55,018 nucleotides of DNA from Eleftheria terrae (GTDB taxonomy: Bacteria > Pseudomonadota > Gammaproteobacteria > Burkholderiales > Burkholderiaceae_C), in contig NZ_CP106950.1 in the NCBI RefSeq assembly GCF_030419005.1, positions 1 through 55,018 on the forward strand, given 5' to 3'. How positions within the stretch are numbered: the first letter of the stretch is position 1; each line of letters opens with the position of its first letter. Shown one piece after another: positions 23,129 to 30,591 of this stretch. A program made the position numbers and the translations under genes. The notes beneath the pieces were generated by a model, which did no database searches, was not told the origin of the DNA, and was given only the letters and a program-made list of their open reading frames with translations.

Positions 23129-23257
23129 ATGGATAAGAGTCAAGACAAGAGCGACAGCGATAGGCAAGAGCTGGGGCACTTCAACAGCCGCCTCGATGCG
23201 GTCGCCGCCTTGTGGCGGTCCCGCTACGAGGCCTTCTCTCGCCACCGGCATGATTGA
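23129..23257 (+). CDS. Small protein, 42 aa
   Basis: ATG 23129 with GAAGGAATC upstream; a charged, helical peptide ending SRYEAFSRHRHD. It fills the space between the DUF932 gene and the membrane protein gene at 23270, 12 bases before it. No family recognised; too short for certainty. Confidence 0.5.
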   Translation: MDKSQDKSDSDRQELGHFNSRLDAVAALWRSRYEAFSRHRHD

Positions 23258-23269
23258 GGGGCAACTGCC

Positions 23270-23737
23270 ATGAACGCAGAAACGGTGCTGGGCTGGATCG
23301 GCTGCTTCGCCGGCATGGCGGGGTCGCTGCTGATCGCCTTGAAGATTAGGCGCTCAGGGTGGGGGTTTCCGCTCTACCTGGTGAGCAACGCGGCCTGGTT
23401 TGGCTTCGGCATGACAACGGCCGCCGCCGGGTATGTACCTGTTCTCGTGCAGTACACCTACTTCACGGTGACATCTGGCATTGGCGTGTGGCGCTATCTG
23501 CTGCAGCCATGGCTGCGACAGGCGAGGGGCCGGCGGTATCTGTGCCAGCTGGTGACGCCGGAGGGCGAGATTGTCACGGTCGACTTCATTGCGCCTCACG
23601 GCGCCAGCGAAGACGAGCGGGACCTGGCAGCCTTTCACGCCCTGGTGGCTGAGTGCCGCTCTGTCAGCTGCGTGAGAGCAGGATCGCGCGATGAGGGGGA
23701 GGGTGTCGTCGTAGAGCTGCGTCGATGCCGGGGATGA
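23270..23737 (+). CDS. Membrane protein with PnuC/SemiSWEET-like N-terminus
   Basis: 155 residues. Three hydrophobic segments in the first 85 residues (VLGWIGCFAGMAGSLLIAL, FPLYLVSNAAWFGFGMT, VPVLVQYTYFTVTSGIGVWR). The spacing and the pattern GW-FPLYLVSN--W are reminiscent of half a PnuC or SemiSWEET transporter. The C-terminal 60 residues are soluble and mixed alpha/beta (LCQLVTPEGEIVTVDFIAPH). Function unknown. Confidence 0.6.
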   Translation: MNAETVLGWIGCFAGMAGSLLIALKIRRSGWGFPLYLVSNAAWFGFGMTTAAAGYVPVLVQYTYFTVTSGIGVWRYLLQPWLRQARGRRYLCQLVTPEGEIVTVDFIAPHGASEDERDLAAFHALVAECRSVSCVRAGSRDEGEGVVVELRRCRG

Positions 23738-23837
23738 CCGCCATTGCGCGAACGCCTGACCCGCGCTGCCGGCGCCTCTCTGTCCACCAGGCGGCCATTC
23801 CTCGCCAAGACTCACGTGCCATGCGAGGTTGGGCAGG

Positions 23838-24233
23838 ATGAGCGCACCGACCGGCGACGAACGCTATCACCCCCTGTACGAATTTGACGACGAGCAGATT
23901 GATGACGCGCGCGCCACGCTCGAAGCTTTCGTAAGGGACTTGGCCGCTGGCGTCGCTGCCGGCGTTCCCGGCTTGTTGGAGAGGGTCAGTGACGCTGCGC
24001 CGCATATCGGGGCGACCGAGGTAGTGCCGGATGGCAGCGACAGCAGTCTCGAGAGTGGGCCACCGCAGTGGCCCGGGCGAAGGGCTCACTGTTGTGCGCG
24101 TACTCGCTCGGCAAAATTGGGATACGCCGCACGGCAATCAGGACGAACAGAAACCTCGCCTACCCTCTTCACCAACACCGTCACCCAACCGTCCGAGCCC
24201 GGCCCCCAAAGTGAGGTCCCGTGGACCGTGTAA
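23838..24233 (+). CDS. Hypothetical protein, doubtful 3' end
   Basis: The first 70 residues (MSAPTGDERYHPLYEFDDEQ, then acidic and Ala-rich helices) look coding. The rest is Arg/Ser/Thr-rich and overlaps the convergent gene 24086-24517 by about 150 bases. Possibly a gene whose 3' end was lost and which now reads into its neighbour. GGATG overlaps the start. Confidence 0.4.
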   Translation: MSAPTGDERYHPLYEFDDEQIDDARATLEAFVRDLAAGVAAGVPGLLERVSDAAPHIGATEVVPDGSDSSLESGPPQWPGRRAHCCARTRSAKLGYAARQSGRTETSPTLFTNTVTQPSEPGPQSEVPWTV

Positions 24234-24517
24234 AAGCGCATGCGCGCGTACCTCCCGCAGATCAACGACGTGCCAGCGTTGACCTCCCCAAGTACAGATA
24301 GGCCATCGCAGGAGACCCGCACTCGTTTCAGCTTCGCGGTGCGCTCGCCTGGCCAGAAGACTGCCACAGTTGCTACCAGCATGCCGACGCCTGCGATTAG
24401 CCAGCCCAGGAATCGAATGGGCACCGCATCGGCCCCGGTAGACACCGTCAGCCCCCACACAAAGACGGCCAGCCCGAGCGTTGTGAGTGCGACTTTTTGT
24501 TGATCTTCCACCGCCAT
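24086..24517 (-). CDS. Membrane protein in the virD4 operon, 143 aa
   Basis: Last gene of a four-gene minus-strand operon led by the coupling protein. Two transmembrane segments about 10-28 (VALTTLGLAVFVWGLTVS) and 34-55 (FLGWLIAGVGMLVATVAVFW), then a soluble beta-rich domain (RVRVSCDGLSVLGEVNAG, SDGWVTVLVKRVGEVSV). I take ATG 24517 (GGAAGGGAAGG upstream) rather than the TTG at 24535. No family recognised. Confidence 0.65.
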   Translation of the reverse strand: MAVEDQQKVALTTLGLAVFVWGLTVSTGADAVPIRFLGWLIAGVGMLVATVAVFWPGERTAKLKRVRVSCDGLSVLGEVNAGTSLICGRYARMRFYTVHGTSLWGPGSDGWVTVLVKRVGEVSVRPDCRAAYPNFAERVRAQQ

Positions 24518-24531
24518 GCCTTCCCTTCCAG

Positions 24532-24750
24532 TCAAATGTCGTAGTGCATACGGCTGGGCGGAAGCGCAGCGAGTTGTGTCACCGCCTTGGCCACGGCAAC
24601 GCTAGATTTCCACATTCCAATCGCCTGGCAGGTGCGTGGCGAGATGAATTCTCTGGCATCAAGCTCCGACAGATTCAAGCGGACGGCGAGCTGCGCCTCA
24701 ACCGCGTCCATCCAGTCGTCGAAGGTCAAAGGGGAAGATGAGAGTGTCAC
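24532..24750 (-). CDS. Small protein in the virD4 operon, 72 aa
   Basis: GTG 24750 overlaps the preceding stop as GTGA, implying translational coupling. The product is helical and acidic in its first half (LTFDDWMDAVEAQLAVRLNL), then SELDAREFISPRTCQAIGMW. It may bind a nucleic acid or a partner protein; no family recognised. Confidence 0.55.
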   Translation of the reverse strand: MTLSSSPLTFDDWMDAVEAQLAVRLNLSELDAREFISPRTCQAIGMWKSSVAVAKAVTQLAALPPSRMHYDI

Positions 24751-25154
24751 CGTGCGGGTCCTTGCTGAATAGCCATTGATACCGTGCTTCTGGGGGTTGA
24801 GTGGGCAGTCCTGACGCGATCCACCGTCAAAGCTAGCCGACAGATGACAGCGCCGATGGCGACGATCCAGGGAACGATCGCTTTGGGGTAGGTGAACCAG
24901 AGCCAGCCAATTTCTATGCTCCCGAGGGCCTGGAGAACCGGGTGATCCGGGTGCGGAAGTACCGCGCCTGCAAGAGAGGCAATCAAGTCGAGAGGGGCAA
25001 GCACCGCAATCGGGGCGGACCACCACAGCGGGAAAGACGTGACCGTCCAGTGCAGCGCGTGCAAGACTCGATCGCGCGGTGGAGGCACGAGAAACCAGAC
25101 CAATACGCACGTGGCTAGGGCGAGTTGAAAGCCACCGAGCCAGAACAGGTTCAT
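24747..25154 (-). CDS. Membrane protein in the virD4 operon, 135 aa
   Basis: Three or four hydrophobic segments (LGGFQLALATCVLVWFLVPP, SAPIAVLAPLDLIASLAGAV, AIVPWIVAIGAVICRLAL). It follows the coupling-protein gene after 122 bases on the same strand and is coupled to the next gene. No family recognised; an accessory of the coupling protein is possible. Confidence 0.65.
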   Translation of the reverse strand: MNLFWLGGFQLALATCVLVWFLVPPPRDRVLHALHWTVTSFPLWWSAPIAVLAPLDLIASLAGAVLPHPDHPVLQALGSIEIGWLWFTYPKAIVPWIVAIGAVICRLALTVDRVRTAHSTPRSTVSMAIQQGPAR

Positions 25155-25276
25155 GAAGATTCTCCTAGGCGCTTGGTGTCATGGTCCATCTCCCGCTACG
25201 CGCCCTGAGGTAGGTGAACAGAGCCGGTTCGTGCGGCAAACTGGCGCAGGACCTGCAGTTCAGCGCTGGCAGCGCC

Positions 25277-27097
25277 TCACAGTTTGGACACATCAATGCC
25301 CCGTGGCGCTTCCTCCGCCGGCGGGGTGGTTGCCTCCACCTGGGCGGTGTCGTTGTCGTCGTGGTCGCCAGGTTTCTCGGCCGGCTTCGCCTTCTCCCAG
25401 GGGCGCTCCACCGACTTGTCAGTGGGTACATAGGCGGTGAAAACCGTTGTTGCTGTGACCCCTGGACGGTAGAGAACACCGACGCGCTCGGGCAGCATCA
25501 GCAGCCGGTTCTGGGAGACGTATGGCACCTCCTCATCCTTCAGTGTGCGGCCCTCGTCCCAAGTCTCACCGCCGTAACGGTTGACCTCGGTGCGCTCCAT
25601 GGCAGCGAGCCGTTTCACCGTAGTTCCGCTGTTTTCCTCTCCCCACTTGGCGGTTTCGGTATCACCCGCCATGTACAGAAGTTTGATCTTGCAGTTGATC
25701 ATGAAGCTCTGCTGGGCCGCCTTCTTGTCGATGTCCTGATCAACAATGTTCTGCAGGTCGCTCATGCCCTGCGTGGCGGCAATGATGTTGGCCTTCGCCG
25801 AGCGAATCGTGGCAACGCCATCGACCAACTCGTTGCCCATGGTGAAGCGAATTTCGTCGGTGACGACCATGGCATGGGATGTCCTCTCAGCCTTCAGGCG
25901 CTTGATTTCCTGAAGCACTTCTGCGACGTACACCCGGCTTGCCAGACGGACCACATTGTCAGACGTCGACCCCCTCACATACACCACGGCGGTGTTGCGA
26001 AGCGACTGTTCGACGGAGTGCCCGCGGTTCTTCTTCGGCGGCGTGAAGGTGGAAATTCTGGACCACTCGCTCAAGCTGTCACGGAGGCTGGAGAGCTTCT
26101 CATCATCGCCATCCTCGCCGCGAACGTGGTCGAGCATCTGCTTGACACTGCCATCGGTCTTCTCCAGCGCTCGGTCGAGTTGGGCCCGCTCGGCACGCTT
26201 GTAGACGTCGGCGTTGGAGCCGGTGTCGCCTAGCTTGAATGCGGCGAGCACACGTGCCCGCCGGTCACGGAGCGAGCCGCCCTTGAACGGATGCCAGTGG
26301 CCTTGACCCTCCGGATTGAGGTCCAAATACACGAACGGCCGTCCGTTGCGTTTGGCGGCGGCGTACATGATGTAGGGGACGAAATCGTCTTCCTTCGGGT
26401 CCACGAAGAACACGCAAACCCCTTTGTCGACCGCTTGGTCTATGACCACCCCGAAGATGCTGCCCTTGCCCGTGCCAGTGGGGCCGAGGTAGAGATGCAT
26501 GGTCTCATGCATCTGAGCGTCCGGGATATACAGGGGCTGGTTGTGCTCGTCCAGACCAATGAAGTACGACCCAGCCTTGTAGTAGCGGCGCGGATCGTAG
26601 TTTTTGGTCTTTAGGAGGCCTGCTTCACTCTTCACGTCCGAGCGCTCGTCCTCCTTTTGCTTCACGCGCCAGCGACGAAAAAAGCTGGAAAGAAACGGGT
26701 CGGCGTAGCGTAGCCACGTGAAGGAAATCAGGACACCGCCAAGGAGCGCTGCAAGGGGGGCGGTCCAGTACGCAGAGGCCATCTCGCCCACCCAGCTGTA
26801 GAACATGTCCGCCGCCTCCCGTTGCGGCCTTCCACTGAGCGCGCCAAACAGAAAAAAGGTGAGCAGGGGGATGACAAAACCGAGGGCAACACTGAGCCCA
26901 ACAACCGCCCAGCGCGTCCACAACGCAACGTGTTTTTTGAACGAGTGAACCTCGACGTCAGGAAGTCGCAGCGGCACTGGATGTACCAGGCAGAGCGCAA
27001 ATATCAACGCCGAAATGCACACCCACCACCAGGGGTCCGCCCAGGTGGTGACCGCATGCAGCGCGAGCGACAGACCCGTCTTAAGTTTTTCCAACAT
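25277..27097 (-). CDS. virD4: Type IV coupling protein (VirD4/TraD/MobB type)
   Basis: 606 residues from ATG 27097; ATG 27148 in frame would add 17 residues encoded by an operator palindrome, so I prefer the shorter form (AGGGAG lies 10 bases before it). Three N-terminal transmembrane segments (about 20-45, 60-90, 108-130). The ATPase domain has Walker A GPTGTGKG (about 205-212) and Walker B HAMVVTDEI (about 405-413), then AATQGMSDLQNIVDQDIDKK. The C-terminal tail is acidic and Pro-rich. It links the relaxase-DNA complex to the VirB channel. It is divergent from the relaxase across the hairpin array. Confidence 0.92.
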   Translation of the reverse strand: MLEKLKTGLSLALHAVTTWADPWWWVCISALIFALCLVHPVPLRLPDVEVHSFKKHVALWTRWAVVGLSVALGFVIPLLTFFLFGALSGRPQREAADMFYSWVGEMASAYWTAPLAALLGGVLISFTWLRYADPFLSSFFRRWRVKQKEDERSDVKSEAGLLKTKNYDPRRYYKAGSYFIGLDEHNQPLYIPDAQMHETMHLYLGPTGTGKGSIFGVVIDQAVDKGVCVFFVDPKEDDFVPYIMYAAAKRNGRPFVYLDLNPEGQGHWHPFKGGSLRDRRARVLAAFKLGDTGSNADVYKRAERAQLDRALEKTDGSVKQMLDHVRGEDGDDEKLSSLRDSLSEWSRISTFTPPKKNRGHSVEQSLRNTAVVYVRGSTSDNVVRLASRVYVAEVLQEIKRLKAERTSHAMVVTDEIRFTMGNELVDGVATIRSAKANIIAATQGMSDLQNIVDQDIDKKAAQQSFMINCKIKLLYMAGDTETAKWGEENSGTTVKRLAAMERTEVNRYGGETWDEGRTLKDEEVPYVSQNRLLMLPERVGVLYRPGVTATTVFTAYVPTDKSVERPWEKAKPAEKPGDHDDNDTAQVEATTPPAEEAPRGIDVSKL

Positions 27098-27111
27098 TGT
27101 GGCATTGCTCC

Positions 27112-27127
27112 CTTTGGCGCGCCAAAG
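27112..27127. promoter_or_regulatory. KorB-type palindrome, site 4, in the virD4 leader
   Basis: CTTTGGCGCGCCAAAG, 15-30 bases upstream of the preferred virD4 start codon (27097) and downstream of a TATACT -10 candidate near 27170 on the minus strand. ParB/KorB binding here would control the coupling-protein operon. Confidence 0.7.
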
Positions 27128-27150
27128 CACGTCTATCGATTGTTCCATCT

Positions 27151-27227
27151 ACGGCGACGTCGTGTAGTATAGGCAAAACACTAGATGAATGAGTAGACAA
27201 ATGGAACGATGGAAAACGGCGACGTCG
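27151..27227. promoter_or_regulatory. Direct repeat beside virD4, possible oriT or regulator site
   Basis: ACGGCGACGTCG occurs at 27151-27162 and again at 27216-27227 in the same orientation, each containing the palindrome CGACGTCG. Between them is the AT-richest stretch of the virD4-relaxase intergenic region, with a virD4 promoter on the minus strand. A GATTGTTCCAT (27139-27149)/ATGGAACGAT (27201-27210) inverted repeat also brackets it. oriT of MOBC plasmids is not defined by a consensus I can check. Confidence 0.45.
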
Positions 27228-27249
27228 ACCGCTGTCGCGGCCAGCGTCG

Positions 27250-28090
27250 GGCGGGCGTGCCGGCTAGGGCCGGCCCTGCCCTTGAGGGGCCGCCCTCTGT
27301 CTTGTGGTGCAGGCTGGACGCCTTGCCCCACAAGACATTCACCCCGCGCCGCCTCGCTAGGGCGAGCGGCTTGGAGGGCTGAAGCCCTCTCGCTGGTCGG
27401 CTCGGCTGGACGCCCGAGCCGCCTCAGCGATTCACCCCGGCACCGTCAGGCCGTGTCGCGTTCCGCGCCCCGGCTGACCCCCCGCGTTCGCGGCTGCGAA
27501 GCTGCCGCCTCGCTTCACCGGGCTGCGCCCGGCTCGCAAGGCGTCATCTTCTTGGGCTTCGCCTCGCCCTGGACGGGCGACCAAACGCGGGGGGTCAGCC
27601 GGGGCGCTGGCGCCCGTCTGACGGTGCCGACCGACCGGTCGGGTCCGCCGTGGGCGGCGGACCACTCCCTACCCCGCGCGTGGGCGCGCGGGGTTCGGTC
27701 TTTGGTTCCCTGGTTGTGCGCTTGGGGCGCACGAACCAGGGAAGTTTCCGTGGCACTGTCGTGCCCCGGAAACCGCACCGGAGGAATGCGCCCTGGGGGG
27801 CGAATTCCTCCTTTGCCGCGGTGGGCCGCGGCAATGCGCCGGGCTCCGCCGCTGGGGCGGCTGCGGGTCAAATCCGGGGCTGTACGCCCCAGATTTGCCT
27901 GTGCCTTTTTGGGGTTCCGGGGCTCTGCACTCGTTGGTGCCGAAGCCCGGAAGTCCCCGGAGCATTCGCTGCACCGGGGACCGCACCGGAGGGGCTTGCC
28001 CTGCGGGCAAGTCCACCTCCTTTGCCGCGGCGAACCGCGGCAATGCGCCCGCTCAGCCGCTAGGGCGGCTTCGCTCCTCATGCGAGCGTC
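27250..28090 (+). ncRNA. Array of about 20 consecutive hairpins (candidate structured RNA or ssDNA element)
   Basis: Almost every base lies in a stem. Examples on the + strand: GCCGGC-TAGG-GCCGGC (27259-27274), GGTCCGCCG-TGGG-CGGCGGACC (27642-27663), ACCCCGCGCG-TGGG-CGCGCGGGGT (27671-27694), TTGCCGCGG-TGGG-CCGCGGCAA (27813-27834), GCCGC-TGGG-GCGGC (27848-27861), TTGCCGCGG-CGAA-CCGCGGCAA (28022-28043), AGCCGC-TAGG-GCGGCT (28055-28070). A 24-bp long-range stem joins 27465-27488 to 27584-27607. Loops are mostly TGGG, TAGG or TGGA. A 135-nt unit is duplicated (27706-27840, 27915-28049) with compensatory stem changes. Open frames run through it on both strands but are accounted for by composition. 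Lies between coupling protein and relaxase, where oriT is expected. Confidence 0.8.
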
Positions 28091-28160
28091 TTTGCCCCCT
28101 GTGTTGGGGATTCAGTGAGGCAACATTGCGCGCCTCAGGTAGCGGTTAGAAGGTAAAGGA

Positions 28161-29033
28161 ATGGATCATGAAATCGGTGAAAACGGGCCTCAAAGTTCTG
28201 GCGGTAGTGGCGTGGGGGACGGTCAAGGTGGTCAGGGTGTTGATCGTGGTGCCGTTGGTGGCGGCGGTGTACATGCTGGCGGGGTAGGGCGGCAGCAGAA
28301 GCTGACTTGGCTTCCCGACAACCCGCGGGGTCGGGGCGAGGAAAAACTGCGTGCCGTTTTGCTGTGGATTTGCCGCTTTCACTACTCCAATGCCGCGGTG
28401 ATGATGCAGCTCCTTGGCCTGAAGCATTTCACCAACGTGACCTACTTCAGTCGCCTCGTATCAAAGGGCCTTCTGAAACGCATCGAGATTCCGACACTGC
28501 GTCGGCCGGTGTACATGCTGACGCCCGCCGGGCTGTCGACTCTTGAGGGGGTACCAGAAGCGGCGTACTACCACGTCGACGAACGGCGCATTGCTGCGTC
28601 TCTGGCGCGGCATTCTCTGGCGGTACAGCGCGCGGTGCTGAACCGTCGCTCATCGTGGGACCGTGTGGTGCCCGAACGGCTCCTTAAAGAGCGCGGCAAG
28701 AAGATCCCCGACGCGGTGCTTATGTCCGGAGAAGCCAAGACCGCGCTAGAAGTCGAGTTGACTTACAAGACGCGGACGAAGATCTACCTTGCGTTTACGG
28801 ACCATGCAAGGGCAATCCGGGATGGCGCCTATGCGAAGGTCGAGTACGTGTTTGTGGACCCCGTCATGCGGGATTCATACCGGTCAGCATTCGAGGAGGA
28901 GTTGTGGCCGGTCTACCGGTGGAACGAGAAGACTAGGCGATACGACCGGGACAGGGAGATGTTCCGTCCTGACTCGTTAAAGGGCCTCAAAGAGGCCGTG
29001 ACATTCACAGTGGAGGATTTGCCGCATGACTGA
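28161..29033 (+). CDS. mobC: MOBC-like relaxase (Replic_Relax family)
   Basis: 290 residues from ATG 28161 (AAGGTAAAGG upstream; GTG 28212 is an alternative). Residues 1-50 are Gly-rich. About 60-130 form a winged-helix domain (EEKLRAVLLWICRFHYSNAA, GLLKRIEIPTLRRPVYML, TPAGLSTLEG). The C-terminal domain has a PD-(D/E)XK-type core: KIPDAV (about 181-186), then ALEVELTYK (about 195-203). This order is that of MobC of CloDF13 and TraX of pAD1, relaxases of restriction-enzyme-like fold, and of Replic_Relax proteins. No HUH relaxase is visible elsewhere, and the VirD4 neighbour fits. Its stop overlaps the virB11 start by 8 bases. Confidence 0.7.
   Translation: MDHEIGENGPQSSGGSGVGDGQGGQGVDRGAVGGGGVHAGGVGRQQKLTWLPDNPRGRGEEKLRAVLLWICRFHYSNAAVMMQLLGLKHFTNVTYFSRLVSKGLLKRIEIPTLRRPVYMLTPAGLSTLEGVPEAAYYHVDERRIAASLARHSLAVQRAVLNRRSSWDRVVPERLLKERGKKIPDAVLMSGEAKTALEVELTYKTRTKIYLAFTDHARAIRDGAYAKVEYVFVDPVMRDSYRSAFEEELWPVYRWNEKTRRYDRDREMFRPDSLKGLKEAVTFTVEDLPHD
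28168..28287 (+). CDS. Possible 39-aa membrane peptide overlapping the relaxase frame
   Basis: ATG 28168 with AAAGGA 7 bases upstream; the product is a short basic lead followed by one strong transmembrane helix (VLIVVPLVAAVYMLAG at the end), stop TAG 28285-28287. It overlaps, in another frame, the Gly-rich first 40 codons of the relaxase gene. The other frame there is low-complexity, so this peptide may be the real product of the segment. Confidence 0.4.
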   Translation: MKSVKTGLKVLAVVAWGTVKVVRVLIVVPLVAAVYMLAG

Positions 29034-30135
29034 CCCGTGGAGCGAGATCCATGTCCCTGCGGGGGGGCTGCCAATGTTCAACCCTGACATGGACCTCCTG
29101 TTGGAGTTCGGGGCGCCTGTTCTGCCCTTCTTCAAGGACCCTCGGAACACCTCGATCTGCATCAATCGATTTGACACGATCTTTGTCCGCCAGGAAGGCA
29201 AGTTTGTGCGGACGGACGCTCGCTTCGAGAGCGAGCGGATGTTGGTGAATTTCATCAAGCAGGTAGCGCGCTCGTTGGGGCAGGATGCCGACGCAACCAT
29301 GCAGCCGATCATCGACGCTCGCATGCCCGACGGTTCGCGCGTCAACGCTGTGCTGTACCCGGTAGCGCCGCTCGGTGCGAACATGACGATCCGGCTGTTT
29401 CCCAAGGTGCGCTACAGCGTTGAAGATCTCCTGCGCAAGGGCATGTTTTCAGCCGAGATGCTGGCGTTCCTGAAAGCGGCAGTTGCAATGCGCGCAACCT
29501 CGCTGATTGGCGGGGCGAGTGGAAGCGGGAAGACAACGCTACTGAATGCGCTGGGCAACCTCGTCCCGAAGGAGGAGCGCATCGCGGTGTTGGAAGACAC
29601 CGCGGAGCTGAACATTGACCGACCCAACGTTGTCTCTGGGGAGGCAGCGAAGCGAGCTGCGCGAGACGCGCCTTCCATCACGTTGCAGCACTTGCTGGTC
29701 AACTTGCTGAGGCAGGAAGCGGACCGGGCGATCATCGGTGAAATCCGCGAGCCCTCGACCGCCACAGCGCTTCAAGTTGCGCTCAACGTGGGTCTTGAGG
29801 GCACACTGTCGACTCTGCATGCAACCGGAGACCACGGTGTGCTGCGTCGCTTCGAGACCATGCTGTTGTCCAACGATACGCGCATCCCATATGAGGTGGT
29901 CCGGGCCGACATCCGAGAATGCGTCCAAGTCGTCATCTATGTCGAGCGCACGCCCCTGCACGGGCAGCGTGTGGTGCAGCTGTCCGAAATGGACGAGCGT
30001 GGGGAGCTGAGGCGGCTGTTCGAGTGGGATTACCGGGCGGCTCGACATGTCCGGGTGTTCGATGGTGAGCCCCTCATTTTTCGGAAGGCGGCCAAGTACG
30101 GGATCGACCCCCAGTCGTTCTTCGTGGAAGGGTGA
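29026..30135 (+). CDS. virB11: VirB11-family secretion ATPase
   Basis: 369 residues. Walker A GGASGSGKTT (about 163-172), then AVLEDTAEL (Asp box), the RQEADRAIIGEIRE Walker B region and THE-like STLHATGDHG His box. The N-terminal domain (about 15-130) is typical of VirB11/TrbB/CpaF traffic ATPases. It forms a hexamer at the inner face of the channel and switches between pilus assembly and DNA transfer. Overlaps the relaxase gene by 8 bases, so the two are translated together. Confidence 0.93.
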   Translation: MTDPWSEIHVPAGGLPMFNPDMDLLLEFGAPVLPFFKDPRNTSICINRFDTIFVRQEGKFVRTDARFESERMLVNFIKQVARSLGQDADATMQPIIDARMPDGSRVNAVLYPVAPLGANMTIRLFPKVRYSVEDLLRKGMFSAEMLAFLKAAVAMRATSLIGGASGSGKTTLLNALGNLVPKEERIAVLEDTAELNIDRPNVVSGEAAKRAARDAPSITLQHLLVNLLRQEADRAIIGEIREPSTATALQVALNVGLEGTLSTLHATGDHGVLRRFETMLLSNDTRIPYEVVRADIRECVQVVIYVERTPLHGQRVVQLSEMDERGELRRLFEWDYRAARHVRVFDGEPLIFRKAAKYGIDPQSFFVEG

Positions 30136-30191
30136 CAGTAGCGGCAGCGGGATCGTGTTGCGTCAGCGAAAGGTTTGTCATAGGAGCGCCA

Positions 30192-30452
30192 ATGAGCGAA
30201 AGATTTTCGAGTTTGAGCCCGTGTTCGGACTGGTTCTACGCGGCGAAAGGAACACGGGATGAGTGCATCGTGTTCAGGATCGCTGCCTGGGCCTTGACCG
30301 AGGAAGGGGAGGCTGTGGGCCTCGTTTCCGCATCAAGTGCGACCACGAGCGCTAACGTGTCCTGCCTCGTCGCACCGCCGCCAATCGGCGGGCGGTACCT
30401 GCACGTGTCCCAGCTCGATGAGGAGCAGCGCAACGCCGCCCGCCTGGGTTGA
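30192..30452 (+). CDS. Hypothetical protein, 86 aa
   Basis: AGGAGCG lies 6 bases before ATG 30192. Product MSERFSSLSPCSDWFYAAKG with a beta-like middle (FRIAAWALTEEGEAVGLVSA) and a C-terminus GGRYLHVSQLDEEQRNAA. Small proteins of this kind follow virB11 or accompany tra genes on related plasmids, but I cannot name a family. Confidence 0.65.
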   Translation: MSERFSSLSPCSDWFYAAKGTRDECIVFRIAAWALTEEGEAVGLVSASSATTSANVSCLVAPPPIGGRYLHVSQLDEEQRNAARLG

Positions 30453-30591
30453 GCTGACGGGGGCCGGCGTAGCTCGGCCCACGTCATGCAGTTGCTCGGT
30501 CGAGGCACTGGATTGCACAATCCAGATCAAGCACATCCGACGTGAAGCGCGTTCGGTATGGTTGCGCAAATCAGGACAGGAGAGATGCGCC

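Noticed and set aside
25956..26204. + strand frames opposite the coupling protein
   Set aside because: Shadows; VirD4 motifs on the minus strand are unambiguous.
27189..28118. A 309-codon open frame through the hairpin array
   Set aside because: Composition artefact of GC-rich stems; the opposite strand is open as well and the product is low-complexity Arg/Ala/Gly/Pro.
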